Of a stretch of 64,000 nt of DNA, positions 53,958 through 63,079 are shown in pieces. The translations under genes and the position numbers were made by a program. How positions within the stretch are numbered: position 1 is the stretch's first letter; the number at the start of each line of letters is the position of its first letter. The stretch spans positions 78,209-142,208 of the forward strand of contig NZ_LRAC01000098.1 of NCBI RefSeq assembly GCF_001517085.1. The letters are read 5' to 3'. Source of the DNA: Paenibacillus sp. DMB5. GTDB lineage: Bacteria > Bacillota > Bacilli > Paenibacillales > Paenibacillaceae. The notes under the pieces were generated by a model. It was not told the DNA's origin, ran no database searches, and saw only the letters and a program-made list of their open reading frames with translations.

Positions 53958-54281
53958 ATGAGCGATCACAAACATGAGCATGGCCATGAACATGGTGAAG
54001 CATGCGGTTGCGGACATGATCACGACCATGAGCACGAGGAGTTTGTGCTGACCTTGACGAACGAGCAGGGCGAAGATGTAGAAATGGTACTGGTGGAAAC
54101 GTTCGACGTAGGCGAGAAGTTGTACGCGCTGCTGCTGGAACGCGAAAACCCTGAAGCAGACGGTATCATTCTGCGTATGGAAGAAGAGAACGAAGAAATG
54201 GTTCTTTACAACATTGAAGACGAAGCTGAATGGAAAGCTGTTGAAGAAGCTTACAACGAGCTGCTTGCCCAGCAAGAATAG
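53958..54281 (+). CDS. DUF1292 protein with a His-rich N-terminus
   Basis: A 107-residue acidic protein. Residues 3-27 hold eleven His plus CGCG (HKHEHGHEHGEACGCGHDHD), a metal-binding-like stretch. Residues 28-107 are a DUF1292/YrzB domain (FVLTLTNEQGEDVEMVLVETF, LYALLLERENPEADG, EDEAEWKAVEEAYNEL). YrzB-type genes are widespread in Bacillota and of unknown function. The His-rich extension could bind Ni or Zn. Confidence 0.85.
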   Translation: MSDHKHEHGHEHGEACGCGHDHDHEHEEFVLTLTNEQGEDVEMVLVETFDVGEKLYALLLERENPEADGIILRMEEENEEMVLYNIEDEAEWKAVEEAYNELLAQQE

Positions 54282-54335
54282 ATTTCAATGCAGCTGAGGG
54301 CATGCCTGCCGGACAGGCAGCAGCGCTCCATGCAC

Positions 54336-54370
54336 AAAACCCCGATACTGATCAGTATCGGGGTTTTGTT
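54336..54370. terminator. Bidirectional terminator between yrzB-like and speA
   Basis: AAAACCCCGATACTGAT and its full complement (54336-54367) make a perfect hairpin with A and T flanks. Confidence 0.9.
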
Positions 54371-54388
54371 TGCCTTGGAAGCCGCCCG

Positions 54389-55864
54389 TCAGGAGATCGG
54401 GTCAGCTTCAACAATAACTTTGACAAAGTTGATGCTGCGGTCTTCCGGTCCTTTAACCGGGAGGCCAATTTCGACGTGGTCGATGATATAATCGATGTTG
54501 TCCTGGGTAATAACTTCACCAGGCAGCAAAATTGGAATTCCCGGCGGATAGACGTAGATAAATTCAGCGATGATGTAGCCGGCGGATTCGCGGAACGGAA
54601 CCACCTGCGTATCTGCATAGAAAGCGTCGCGCGGAATCAGCGCAAGCTGCGGAATTTCCGGCACCTGAACCTTCAGCTCGTAAATTTCGCCCTTGCTGTA
54701 GTGTACCGCCGAAAGCACACGCAGCGCGGAAATCAGCTTATCTACGGTTTCCCGGGTATCTCCGGGGGTAATCAGGCAAAGAATATTATACATGTCGCTG
54801 AGTTCAACTTCGATGTTGTACTTCTGGCGGAGCCAGTTCTCTGTCTCGTAGCCGGTAATGCCCAGATGCCGGACATGAATGTTCAGCTTGGTAGGGTCGA
54901 GATTAAAAGTAGCCTCTGTCCCGAGAATTTCCTTGCCGAAGCTGTACAAGCCGTCGATATTGTTAATGGCTTCCCGCGCATAGTTGGACAGCGCGATCGT
55001 CCGTTCAGCCATCTCATGGCCGTTAAGGGCCAGATTGCGTCTGGAGGTATCCAGAGATGCCAGTAGAATATAAGAAGTGGACGTTGTTGTCAGCATGCTG
55101 ATGATCGTCTGAACACGCTGCGGATTGACCAGGCCGGTCTTCGCATTGAGATTCAGTACCGAGCTCTGCGTCATGGAGCCGCCCAGCTTGTGAACGCTGG
55201 TTGCTGCCATATCCGCACCGGCCTGCATGGCCGATACCGGCAGATCTTCATGAAAATGAATCAATACTCCATGGGCCTCGTCCACCAGTACAGGTACTCC
55301 GTAGCTGTGAGCCAGGTCCACAATCGAACGCAGGTCGGCAACTACTCCGAAGTAGGTGGGATTGATGACCAGAACGCCTTTGGCGTCAGGATGACGCTTT
55401 AATGCCTTTTCCAGCGAGCTGGTGGTTATACCGTGGTCTATCCCAAGATTCTCATCCTGAACAGGTGAGATAAAGACCGGCTTGGCTCCGGAGAAAATAA
55501 TGGCCGACATCACAGACTTGTGAATGTTGCGGGGCACTATTATTTTGTCTCCTTCCGAGCAGACAGAGAGGATCATAGTCATGATGGCATTGCTCGTGCC
55601 TTGTACGCTAAAATAAGTGTAGTCGGCGCCGAAAGCCTGCGCAGCCAGCTTCTGAGCTTCTAGGATCACGCCCGTAGGCTGATGAAGATCATCAAGCGGT
55701 GCGATGTTGATCAAATCTATGGATAGCGCGTTATCGCCGATAAACTCACGGAATTCGGCATCCGTTCCTTGCCCCTTCTTATGCCCGGGAATATGGAATT
55801 GTACAGGGTTTCCGGCGGCATGCTTTTTGAGAGCGGTGAAGAGGGGAGTATCGTGTTGATTCAT
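54389..55864 (-). CDS. speA: Arginine (Orn/Lys/Arg-family) decarboxylase
   Basis: A 491-residue PLP enzyme of the size of B. subtilis SpeA, which decarboxylates arginine to agmatine for polyamine synthesis. FHIPGHKKGQGTD at the start, YFSVQGTSNAIM, VLVDEAHGVLIHF and the PLP Lys in ATSVHKLGGSMTQSS are visible. The C-terminal domain has VYPPGIPILLPGE. It is the short form lacking the wing domain of enterobacterial inducible enzymes. It is monocistronic and convergent with the DUF1292 gene. Confidence 0.9.
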   Translation of the reverse strand: MNQHDTPLFTALKKHAAGNPVQFHIPGHKKGQGTDAEFREFIGDNALSIDLINIAPLDDLHQPTGVILEAQKLAAQAFGADYTYFSVQGTSNAIMTMILSVCSEGDKIIVPRNIHKSVMSAIIFSGAKPVFISPVQDENLGIDHGITTSSLEKALKRHPDAKGVLVINPTYFGVVADLRSIVDLAHSYGVPVLVDEAHGVLIHFHEDLPVSAMQAGADMAATSVHKLGGSMTQSSVLNLNAKTGLVNPQRVQTIISMLTTTSTSYILLASLDTSRRNLALNGHEMAERTIALSNYAREAINNIDGLYSFGKEILGTEATFNLDPTKLNIHVRHLGITGYETENWLRQKYNIEVELSDMYNILCLITPGDTRETVDKLISALRVLSAVHYSKGEIYELKVQVPEIPQLALIPRDAFYADTQVVPFRESAGYIIAEFIYVYPPGIPILLPGEVITQDNIDYIIDHVEIGLPVKGPEDRSINFVKVIVEADPIS

Positions 55865-55957
55865 TTAATGCTGTCACAACCTTTCGCCAAGATTTATTTT
55901 TTTTAAGGCAAGCACCAGTATAACAAATCAATCACCATAATACTAGGATGTGATAAA

Positions 55958-57244
55958 ATGACTGGCAAAGTTGCAGGCCGTGTGCATATTAATCTGGCTT
56001 CGCCGTTTATTCTGGAAATGTGGGTGATCATTTTTCTGGTCGAGTTTGTAAAAGGATCCCTGCTCGTTGCGCTGCTCCCTGTATACATGGAGAATATTCT
56101 TGGCCTGTCGGTTACGGTGGTCGGCTTTGCCTTCGCCCTGCAGTATCTGGGAGACAATCTGTTCCGGAGCCCGTTCGGCTGGGTCATGGAGCGGATCGGA
56201 TACCGCTGGACGATGACGGGATCGCTCCTGCTGATTGTCCTTGCCGTCGGCATGATTATCTACGCCAAAAATGCAGCAGCGCTGTCGGTTGCCTGCCTGA
56301 TTCTCGGGATCGGCACTTCCCCGCTCTGGCCGTGTACCATGACCGGCATAACCGAGCTTGCCGGCTCCACTGAGAGCGGCAGCAGCGGTGCGGCCATGGG
56401 TGCGGTCGAGATGGCCTCACTGGCCGGAACGGGCATCGGGCCCATCGTCGTCAATTTCATGATGGATCACGGGGGACAGAGCTACCGGACCGTGTTCCTT
56501 GTCCTTATGGGCTGTGCTGCCGCTGTTGCCGCAGTCGCGCTGCTGCTGCCATCGAGAATTGCCGGCCATGCGCCGCGTGTGGTACGCAGCATGGACGGTG
56601 AGGCCGGAGCTGCAGGCCGGTGGCCATTCCAGCCGTTGAAGAGCCTGAAGCATACGCTGCTGCAGGTCCGAACCTCACTTAAGGTCAGCAGGCTGCTGTT
56701 CCCGGCGCTGTTCCTGCAGGCCTTTGCGATCGGCCTGATGACGCCTGTGGTGACGCTGTTCGCCCGCAGTGAGCTGCATGTGACCCCGAACCAGTTCAGC
56801 CTGCTGCTGATTGCCGGAGGCGGTATTACGGTGCTTACGCTCATTCCGGCCGGCAAACTGGTCGACCGGATCGGAACGACCGTGTTCCTGAATATCGGCT
56901 TTCTGCTTGCGGCCGGTTCACTGGCCTTTTTCTCACAGGTACGCTGGCTGCCGCTGGCCTTTGTCGCTGTGGCGCTTGTCGGCATCAGCTATGCCCTGAT
57001 TCTGCCGGCCTGGAATGCCTTTGTGGCCAAGCAGGTGCCGGCCGGAGAACGCGGCACCGTATGGGGCCTGTTCCTGACCCTTCAGGGCTCGGGGATGGTT
57101 GCCGGCCCCGTGCTGTCCGGCAGGCTGTGGGATTCCGTCAGCCACAGCGCCCCGTTCCTGGCAAGCGCCGTTGTAATGGTGCTGCTGGCAGGGCTGCATC
57201 TGCTGATCGTCCGCCGGACAAGGCTTAAACAGAGCGCGGGCTGA
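55958..57244 (+). CDS. Major facilitator superfamily transporter
   Basis: A 428-residue protein with twelve predicted membrane helices. The loop between helices 2 and 3 reads GDNLFRSPFGWVMERIGYRW, a version of the MFS motif A; PVVTLFARSELHVTPNQFSL starts the second half and GKLVDRIGTT is its motif A. The substrate is unknown; the sequence resembles drug-type or sugar-type exporters. It faces away from speA. Confidence 0.88.
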   Translation: MTGKVAGRVHINLASPFILEMWVIIFLVEFVKGSLLVALLPVYMENILGLSVTVVGFAFALQYLGDNLFRSPFGWVMERIGYRWTMTGSLLLIVLAVGMIIYAKNAAALSVACLILGIGTSPLWPCTMTGITELAGSTESGSSGAAMGAVEMASLAGTGIGPIVVNFMMDHGGQSYRTVFLVLMGCAAAVAAVALLLPSRIAGHAPRVVRSMDGEAGAAGRWPFQPLKSLKHTLLQVRTSLKVSRLLFPALFLQAFAIGLMTPVVTLFARSELHVTPNQFSLLLIAGGGITVLTLIPAGKLVDRIGTTVFLNIGFLLAAGSLAFFSQVRWLPLAFVAVALVGISYALILPAWNAFVAKQVPAGERGTVWGLFLTLQGSGMVAGPVLSGRLWDSVSHSAPFLASAVVMVLLAGLHLLIVRRTRLKQSAG

Positions 57245-57282
57245 TCCGGTGTAAATATTGACGACAGCCACTATTAATTGAA

Positions 57283-57329
57283 AGGCCCCATTCACCCGGA
57301 TCATGGTATATTCCGGATGAACGGGGCCT
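57283..57329. terminator. Terminator after the MFS gene
   Basis: AGGCCCCATTCACCCGGA (57283-57300) pairs with TCCGGATGAACGGGGCCT (57312-57329). The T run is weak. Confidence 0.75.
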
Positions 57330-57549
57330 GATTGCGTATGCGGCTAAAGAAAAAACAGTATCCGTTTGGGAATGCCGGAAAACGGGTAAAAATAGTCAAT
57401 AAACCAAGTTACCGCTACATAAAATGAAGTATAAAATATCAGTAAGACGAACGAAAAAAGGAATTGCTTTCTGGTGGAGGTCCGGCCGTCGGTTTTACTC
57501 TGTATATACAGATGAAACTGCTTCAACAAAGCTGTTAGGGGGGAGTGCC

Positions 57550-58146
57550 GTGAACAAAAACGACGAGGTGGAGTACTGCAATCTGGAGCTGCGCTTTGAC
57601 AGGCAGGATATCCAGAACCTGATCAAGGATTTGATCAAGGAAGGCTATTCCCTGTACTGGAGTGAGAATGAAACTGTATTTCTGATCTCGGTGCGTACCG
57701 GCCGCAAGCTGGTTAAGCTGCGTTTTCAGCAGATAAAGGACGGCTACAAGCTGGTCGGGGATTATATGATCCGTGATGCGCGGCTGTCCGAATGGATGGA
57801 GAAGCTGATCGGCGACATGCGGGGTCATGCGGTAGTCAAACGGTTCCGCGACCGGCAGATCATTATTGAGAACATTATGTTTGGCGAAGTGATACGGCTG
57901 GTGGAAATCTCAGGGTACCAGCAGCGTGTTTTATACCAGAAGGGTCCGCTGCTTACCGACCAGGAGCTGACAAAGCTGTTTTATTCAGTGGAGGGCGAGG
58001 AACGTATCCGGCAGCGCAGGGTGGAAGTGGACGAGGAGCTTGACCGGCTGAATGAAGCGATGCAGAGCGGGGACACTGCGCTGATAGAGGCATGCAGGGT
58101 GAAGCTGGCCGGTTTGTCCCATGAACTGAATATGCTTGAATGGTAA
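57550..58146 (+). CDS. Unknown conserved-looking protein
   Basis: A 198-residue soluble protein. GTG 57550 is preferred because AGGGGGGAG sits just upstream; an open frame extends to 57424 but has no good site. The body reads as an alpha+beta domain (YCNLELRFDRQDIQNLIKDL, GYSLYWSENETVFLISVRTG, KLVKLRFQQIKDGYKL), followed by a C-terminal coiled coil (about 150-198, EERIRQRRVEVDEELDRLNEA). No family is recognised. Neighbours give no hint. Confidence 0.7.
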   Translation: MNKNDEVEYCNLELRFDRQDIQNLIKDLIKEGYSLYWSENETVFLISVRTGRKLVKLRFQQIKDGYKLVGDYMIRDARLSEWMEKLIGDMRGHAVVKRFRDRQIIIENIMFGEVIRLVEISGYQQRVLYQKGPLLTDQELTKLFYSVEGEERIRQRRVEVDEELDRLNEAMQSGDTALIEACRVKLAGLSHELNMLEW

Positions 58147-58478
58147 AGGATCAGGGCATCCCGCTGGCGGGGTGCTCTTAATCTGTGCGGATATCCGGGA
58201 TAAATAATCCGGGACTTTTAAGACCAAAGCCGCATGGCTGCAGGAATGAAACTGACATCTATGCATGTGCTGTTCAACTTGTGGACAGGGGTTCACTTCT
58301 GGCGGCAAAAACGTTAAAATAGTCATCGTGAGCAATTTCCTGATATTGAAGCGCTTTGTCAATGAAATTGATCTCTCTTTCGCAGGCGGAACTTTGCTGT
58401 ATCTGACAAAGGGTGGTATTCTGATACTGCGAGAAATGGATTTCACAAAAATATAGGGTGCAAAGGGTGGAGAACCAG
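58147..58478. other. Intergenic leader region of gnd
   Basis: About 330 bases. A GC-rich hairpin (GGGCATCCCGC...GCGGGGTGCTC, about 58153-58173) may end the previous transcript. Several short AT-rich stretches near 58300-58450 could hold the gnd promoter. The gnd ribosome site GGGTGGAGAA is at 58464-58473. I see no gene and no known riboswitch. Confidence 0.4.
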
Positions 58479-59891
58479 ATGGCAAAACAACAAATCGGCG
58501 TTATTGGCTTGGCGGTAATGGGTAAAAATTTGGCTCTTAACATCGAGAGCAGAGGCTTTTCCGTATCGGTATATAACCGTTCCCCGGAGAAGACCAATGA
58601 CCTGATCGCCGAAGCTGAAGGCAAAAACTTGGTAGGTACCTTCTCTGTTGAAGAGTTCGTACAATCCCTTGAAGTACCGCGCAAAATTCTGATCATGGTA
58701 CAGGCCGGTAAAGCAACGGACGCTACCATTGAACAGCTTCTGCCGTATCTGGACCAGGGCGATATCATTATCGACGGAGGCAACGCATACTTCCCTGATA
58801 CTGTACGCCGCAGTAAAGAGCTTGAAGACAAAGGCTTCCGTTTCATCGGTACCGGTGTATCCGGCGGTGAAGAGGGTGCGCTCAAAGGTCCTTCCATCAT
58901 GCCGGGCGGACAGGAAAGCGCCTATAAGCTGGTTGAACCGATTCTTACGGCAATTTCCGCCAAAGTGGACGGAGAGCCTTGCTGTACATATATTGGACCG
59001 GACGGTGCCGGACACTATGTTAAAATGGTGCACAACGGTATCGAGTACGGCGACATGCAGCTGATCTGCGAAGCCTACCAGCTTCTGAAAGACGTTCTTG
59101 GCCTGGATGCCAAGGAACTGCACAGCATTTTCAAGGAGTGGAACAGCGGTGAGCTGGACAGCTACCTGATCGAAATCACTACAGATATCTTCGCACAGTA
59201 TGATGAAGAGACCGGCAAACCGATGGTTGACGTGATCCTTGATTCCGCCGGCCAAAAGGGAACAGGCAAATGGACAAGCCAGAGCTCGCTCGACCTGGGT
59301 GTGCCGCTGTCCATGATCACTGAGTCCGTATTCTCCCGCTTCCTGTCTGCCATGAAGGAAGAGCGCGTAGCAGCCAGCAAAGTGTTGAGCGGACCTGAAG
59401 TAGAGCCGTTCCAGGGCGACAAGGCAGAATTCATCGAGAACGTGCGCAAAGCACTGTTTGCCAGCAAAATCGTATCCTACGCACAAGGCTTCGCACAGCT
59501 TCGCGTAGCTTCCGACGAATATGGCTGGGATCTGAAATACGGCAGCCTGGCTAAAATCTGGCGCGGCGGCTGCATTATCCGCTCCCGCTTCCTGCAGAAC
59601 ATCACAGATGCTTACGAAACCAATCCGGATCTGAAGAACCTGCTGCTTGATCCGTTCTTCAAGGACATCATGAGCTCTTACCAGGCTGCTTGGCGTAAAG
59701 TGGTATCCGCTGCTGTTGCACAAGGAGTACCTGTACCAGGCTTCTCCAGTGCTCTTGCCTATTATGACAGCTACCGCACAGAGCGTCTGCCTGCGAACCT
59801 GCTTCAGGCACAGCGCGACTACTTCGGCGCCCACACCTTCAAACGTGTGGATAAGGAAGGCGTCTTCCACCACAACTGGATTAACGAATAG
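58479..59891 (+). CDS. gndA: 6-phosphogluconate dehydrogenase (decarboxylating)
   Basis: A 470-residue enzyme of the oxidative pentose phosphate pathway, converting 6-phosphogluconate to ribulose 5-phosphate and NADPH. ATG 58479 fits GGTGGAGAA. The cofactor site [20 protein letters not shown] with [10 protein letters not shown], the GGNAYFPDT and [18 protein letters not shown] motifs, and the catalytic Lys-His-Asn-Glu in [15 protein letters not shown] are intact. The end ERVDKEG-like [13 protein letters not shown] is typical. It is monocistronic. Confidence 0.96.
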   Translation: MAKQQIGVIGLAVMGKNLALNIESRGFSVSVYNRSPEKTNDLIAEAEGKNLVGTFSVEEFVQSLEVPRKILIMVQAGKATDATIEQLLPYLDQGDIIIDGGNAYFPDTVRRSKELEDKGFRFIGTGVSGGEEGALKGPSIMPGGQESAYKLVEPILTAISAKVDGEPCCTYIGPDGAGHYVKMVHNGIEYGDMQLICEAYQLLKDVLGLDAKELHSIFKEWNSGELDSYLIEITTDIFAQYDEETGKPMVDVILDSAGQKGTGKWTSQSSLDLGVPLSMITESVFSRFLSAMKEERVAASKVLSGPEVEPFQGDKAEFIENVRKALFASKIVSYAQGFAQLRVASDEYGWDLKYGSLAKIWRGGCIIRSRFLQNITDAYETNPDLKNLLLDPFFKDIMSSYQAAWRKVVSAAVAQGVPVPGFSSALAYYDSYRTERLPANLLQAQRDYFGAHTFKRVDKEGVFHHNWINE

Positions 59892-59914
59892 TACCGCACT
59901 ATGCTTGCAAGAAG

Positions 59915-59963
59915 AAGTCCGAATGGTTTCCCGGTTACGGGAAGCCTTCGGGCTTTTTTTTTC
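59915..59963 (+). terminator. Terminator of gnd
   Basis: AAGTCCGAATGGTTTCCCG (59915-59933) pairs with CGGGAAGCCTTCGGGCTT (59938-59955), followed by a run of T. Confidence 0.9.
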
Positions 59964-60073
59964 ATGGCGGATACGGGTATGACATCACCTTCGCAGGAAG
60001 CAGAGGGAAGTGGATTGTGCAATCTTTTGGGCGTGTGTTATGATATGACAAATGTCGCGGTTGGAGGGTAGTT

Positions 60074-60619
60074 ATGTCGGGGGATAGAGAACAACAGTGT
60101 TCATATAAGCCAGGACCAGGGAGAAATATCATTCTGGTCGGGATGATGGGCACAGGAAAGTCAACCGTAGGCAGAATGCTGGCCGAGGAGCTGGATTACG
60201 AGCTGGTTGATCTGGATCATGTCATCGTCGAAAATGAAGGCCGGAGTATTGCGGATATCTTTGCCGCAGACGGTGAGGCGTATTTCCGGAAGGCGGAGTC
60301 GGCTGCCCTGCAGAAGATGCTTGAGGGAGAACGCAGAATTATTTCAACAGGAGGCGGCACGGTGCTTGCACCGGGGAACGCTGAGATTATGCTTGCTAAA
60401 GGTCTTGTTGTAGCACTGACAGCTACAGAAGAGGTTATTATTGCCCGTGTGAGCGGAGATGAGAACCGTCCGCTGCTCGCCGGCAACGCGCAGGATAGAG
60501 TCCGCGCCATTATGGAGCAGCGGCGTGAGGCCTACCGGTTCGCGCATTGCACGGTCGATACATCGGAGCTTAGTGCGGCAGAAGTGTCGCAGCATATTTT
60601 AATGCATTACCGCGGTTGA
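60074..60619 (+). CDS. aroK: Shikimate kinase
   Basis: A 181-residue enzyme of the shikimate pathway. Walker A GMMGTGKST, the shikimate-binding DLDHVI and FRKAES, ISTGGGTV and the lid RPLLAG motifs are all present. TTGGAGGG precedes ATG. It lies 450 bases before aroA with a convergent rhodanese gene between, so two steps of chorismate synthesis are neighbours but probably not co-transcribed. Confidence 0.95.
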   Translation: MSGDREQQCSYKPGPGRNIILVGMMGTGKSTVGRMLAEELDYELVDLDHVIVENEGRSIADIFAADGEAYFRKAESAALQKMLEGERRIISTGGGTVLAPGNAEIMLAKGLVVALTATEEVIIARVSGDENRPLLAGNAQDRVRAIMEQRREAYRFAHCTVDTSELSAAEVSQHILMHYRG

Positions 60620-60647
60620 GCTTTTAAGTGTATTTGCAAATGGCTGA

Positions 60648-60956
60648 TTACGCCTCCTGCGTCTCGTTCCATTCCAGCATCCCGCCGCTCAGGTTGGAGG
60701 CTTGGATGCCGAATTGCTGCAAATACTCGCACACACGCTGGCTGCGTGCACCGGAACGGCAGATGAAGATAATGCCGGTATCAGCCGGAAGCTCTTCGCT
60801 GTGCTGCGGAATTTGTCCCATTGGAATATGCCGGGCACCCGGAATCATTCCGGTGGCAACCTCGTCATCCTCGCGGACATCGATCAGAAGCAGGTCCTCA
60901 CCTGCCGCAAGACGCTGGCGCAGCTCATCTGGTGTAACTTGTGGAATATCGTTCAT
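60648..60956 (-). CDS. Rhodanese-like sulfurtransferase
   Basis: A 102-residue single-domain rhodanese. LLLIDVREDDEVATGMIPGARHIPMG and the active-site loop ICRSGARS with the persulfide Cys are typical; SNLSGGMLEWNE closes the domain. AAAGGGG precedes the start. It is a cytosolic sulfur-transfer protein of the GlpE/YqhL type; partner unknown. Confidence 0.92.
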   Translation of the reverse strand: MNDIPQVTPDELRQRLAAGEDLLLIDVREDDEVATGMIPGARHIPMGQIPQHSEELPADTGIIFICRSGARSQRVCEYLQQFGIQASNLSGGMLEWNETQEA

Positions 60957-61069
60957 GGTTAAGACCCCTTTCTATCTGCAGAATATTGATATGATACCAT
61001 AGCTTTGGACTACAGTGTCAAACCGAGCACTACATATCCCTAATACTATGAATAAGGAGCGTTTAAATA

Positions 61070-62361
61070 ATGGATGTTATTGTTAGGCCTACACCGACCC
61101 TGCAAGGAGAAATTGGAGCACTGTCCTCCAAAAATTATACAACCCGCTACCTGCTTGTTGCGGCGCTGTCTGAAGGAGTAAGTACCATCTATCATCCTGC
61201 CCACAGTGAAGACAGTGATGCCATCCGCAGATGTATCGCTGATCTGGGTGCTGTCCTGACAGAAGATGATGAAAAAATCGTAGTACAGGGCTTCGGAAAG
61301 AACCCGCGTGATGTGAAGGAGCTGAACGTGGGCAATGCCGGAGCGGTACTCCGTTTTCTGATGGCTGTGGCTGCGCTTAGCCCCGAGGTTACTTTTGTTA
61401 ATACTTATCCCGATTCCCTTGGCAAGCGTCCGCATGATGATCTGATTAAGGCGCTGGGCCAGCTGGGCGTTGAAGTTGAGCATAATAATGGCAGGCTGCG
61501 ATTACCATCCGCGGCGGCAAGCCGGCGGGAGGACGGATCACTGTCTCCGGTGCAGTCAGCTCACAGTATCTCAGCGCGCTGCTGTTCCTGACACCGCTGC
61601 TTGAAGAAGACAGTGAGATCATTGTGCTGGATGACCTGAAATCCAAGGTTGTTGTCGGCCAGACCCTTGAGGTGCTGGAACAGGCGGGAATCGTTGTACA
61701 TGCTGCAGATGACTACATGTCCTTTAAGGTGCCGGGCCGTCAGGCATATGCTGCCAAGTCCTACACTGTACAGGGGGATTATCCGGGATCGGCTGCTGTG
61801 CTCGCGGCAGCGGCTGTAACGAAGTCTGATGTGAAGATCCACCGGCTGGCTGAGAGAAGCAAGCAGGGGGAGCGGGCTGTTGTTGATGTACTGAAGATGA
61901 TGGAAGTGCCTCTGACCCATGAGAACGGTACCGTTCATGTCAAGGGCAACGGAATCCTGAAGGCTGTAGAATTTGACGGTGATGCAGCGACAGATGCTGT
62001 GCTGGCCATGGTGGCAGCAGCCGTATTCGCGGAAGGAACCTCGCGCTTCTATAATGTAGAGAATCTGCGGTACAAGGAATGCGACCGCATTACCGATTAC
62101 CTGGCCGAGCTGACACGCGCAGGCGCCAAGGTCGAGGAGCGCCGCGACGAGATCATCGTGCACGGTATGCCGGAAGGTGTAGAGGGCGGCGTAACCATCA
62201 ACGCTCATTATGACCACCGTGTCATTATGGCCTTGACCGTAGTCGGCCTGCGTGCACGCCAGCCGCTGCTGATCAAGGACGCCCACCACGTCGCCAAGTC
62301 ATATCCGCAGTATTTTGATCACCTGCGTGAGCTTGGTGCTGATGTGGAATGGGTAAAGTAG
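61070..62361 (+). CDS. aroA: 3-phosphoshikimate 1-carboxyvinyltransferase (EPSP synthase), one-base frameshift
   Basis: About 430 residues. AAGGAG precedes ATG. The first frame has LSSKNYTTRYLLVAALSEG and NAGAVLRFLMAVAAL; the second has SGAVSSQYLSALLFLTPL, GDYPGSAAVLAAAAV, RYKECDRITDYLAEL and YDHRVIMALTVVG, all EPSP synthase marks. The frame slips near 61521: NNGRL should continue as PITIRGGKPAGGRITV, so one C is missing from CCG. As aroA is needed for aromatic amino acid synthesis, a sequence error is more likely than a pseudogene. The RIL motif type resembles class II enzymes. Confidence 0.93.
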
Positions 62362-62409
62362 GATAAGGCCGCGCTGCCTTACATGTGTATTATTACGCAG
62401 AAAGCTGCT

Positions 62410-62447
62410 GATTCTTTGTGATATTCTTTGTGATATTCTTAGTGTTA
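62410..62447. repeat. Short tandem repeat downstream of aroA
   Basis: The unit TTCTTTGTGATA occurs twice and is followed by a partial third copy, TTCTTAGTG. It is a small local duplication of unknown meaning. Confidence 0.6.
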
Positions 62448-62514
62448 GGACATTCTTATTGATGCTGATAAGAATGAGTTCAGACCAAGATTATAGACAG
62501 GGAGGAATTCCACG

Positions 62515-62949
62515 ATGAGTTTTGAGAATCCAAGCCGTGAACAGATTGGAGATATTCTTGCATCGGCTGGCAATATCGCTGTTGTCGGCCTGTCAGACAA
62601 ATCCGACCGTACTTCATACATGGTAGCTTACGCCATGCAAAGCAGGGGGTACCGGATCATACCGGTGAATCCTACCGTGGACGGAGACATTCTCGGCGAG
62701 AAATGCTACCACACCCTGGCTGAAATCCCGGAGCCGGTTGATATTGTCAACGTGTTCCGCCGCAGCGAATATTGCGCTGAAGTGGCACAGGAAGCTGCCG
62801 ACATCGGTGCCAAGGTACTGTGGCTGCAGCAGGGCATTATCAGCCAGGAGGCGGCAGATATTGCTGCTGAGCATGGCATGACCGCTATCATGGACCGCTG
62901 CATCAAGGTCGAGGAAGCAATCACGATGCACGGGCGCAGCCGGGGCTAA
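62515..62949 (+). CDS. CoA-binding domain protein (YccU-like)
   Basis: A 144-residue Rossmann-fold protein. NIAVVGLSDKSDRTSYMVA, GYRIIPVNPTVDG and the late LWLQQGIISQEAADIAAEHG define the YccU/CoA-binding family, related to the CoA-binding domain of succinyl-CoA synthetase. GGGAGGAA precedes ATG. The biological role of the stand-alone domain is unknown. Confidence 0.9.
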   Translation: MSFENPSREQIGDILASAGNIAVVGLSDKSDRTSYMVAYAMQSRGYRIIPVNPTVDGDILGEKCYHTLAEIPEPVDIVNVFRRSEYCAEVAQEAADIGAKVLWLQQGIISQEAADIAAEHGMTAIMDRCIKVEEAITMHGRSRG

Positions 62950-63003
62950 TAGGCTAATTTAAGCTGGAAACCGCCGAGCGCATTGTTATACTGGCTGTAG
63001 ACG

Positions 63004-63059
63004 AAGAACGTCCATCACCCGTTAGGTTACTTACGGGCTGTGGTCGTTCTTTTTTTTTA
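63004..63059 (+). terminator. Terminator before the nuclease-like gene
   Basis: AAGAACGTCCATCACCCGT (63004-63022) pairs with the complementary stretch ending ...GTGGTCGTTCTT at 63051, followed by a long T run. It separates the CoA-binding gene from the next one. Confidence 0.85.
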
Positions 63060-63079
63060 TTTGCCGGGAGGGGATATGT

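Noticed and set aside
58443..59873. 476-residue open frame on the minus strand
   Set aside because: It is the exact shadow of gnd, a strongly codon-biased gene; the protein resembles nothing.
61070..62361. aroA as a true pseudogene
   Set aside because: Both halves are intact apart from one base, and eight other genes show the same kind of loss, so an error in the sequence is the simpler reading.
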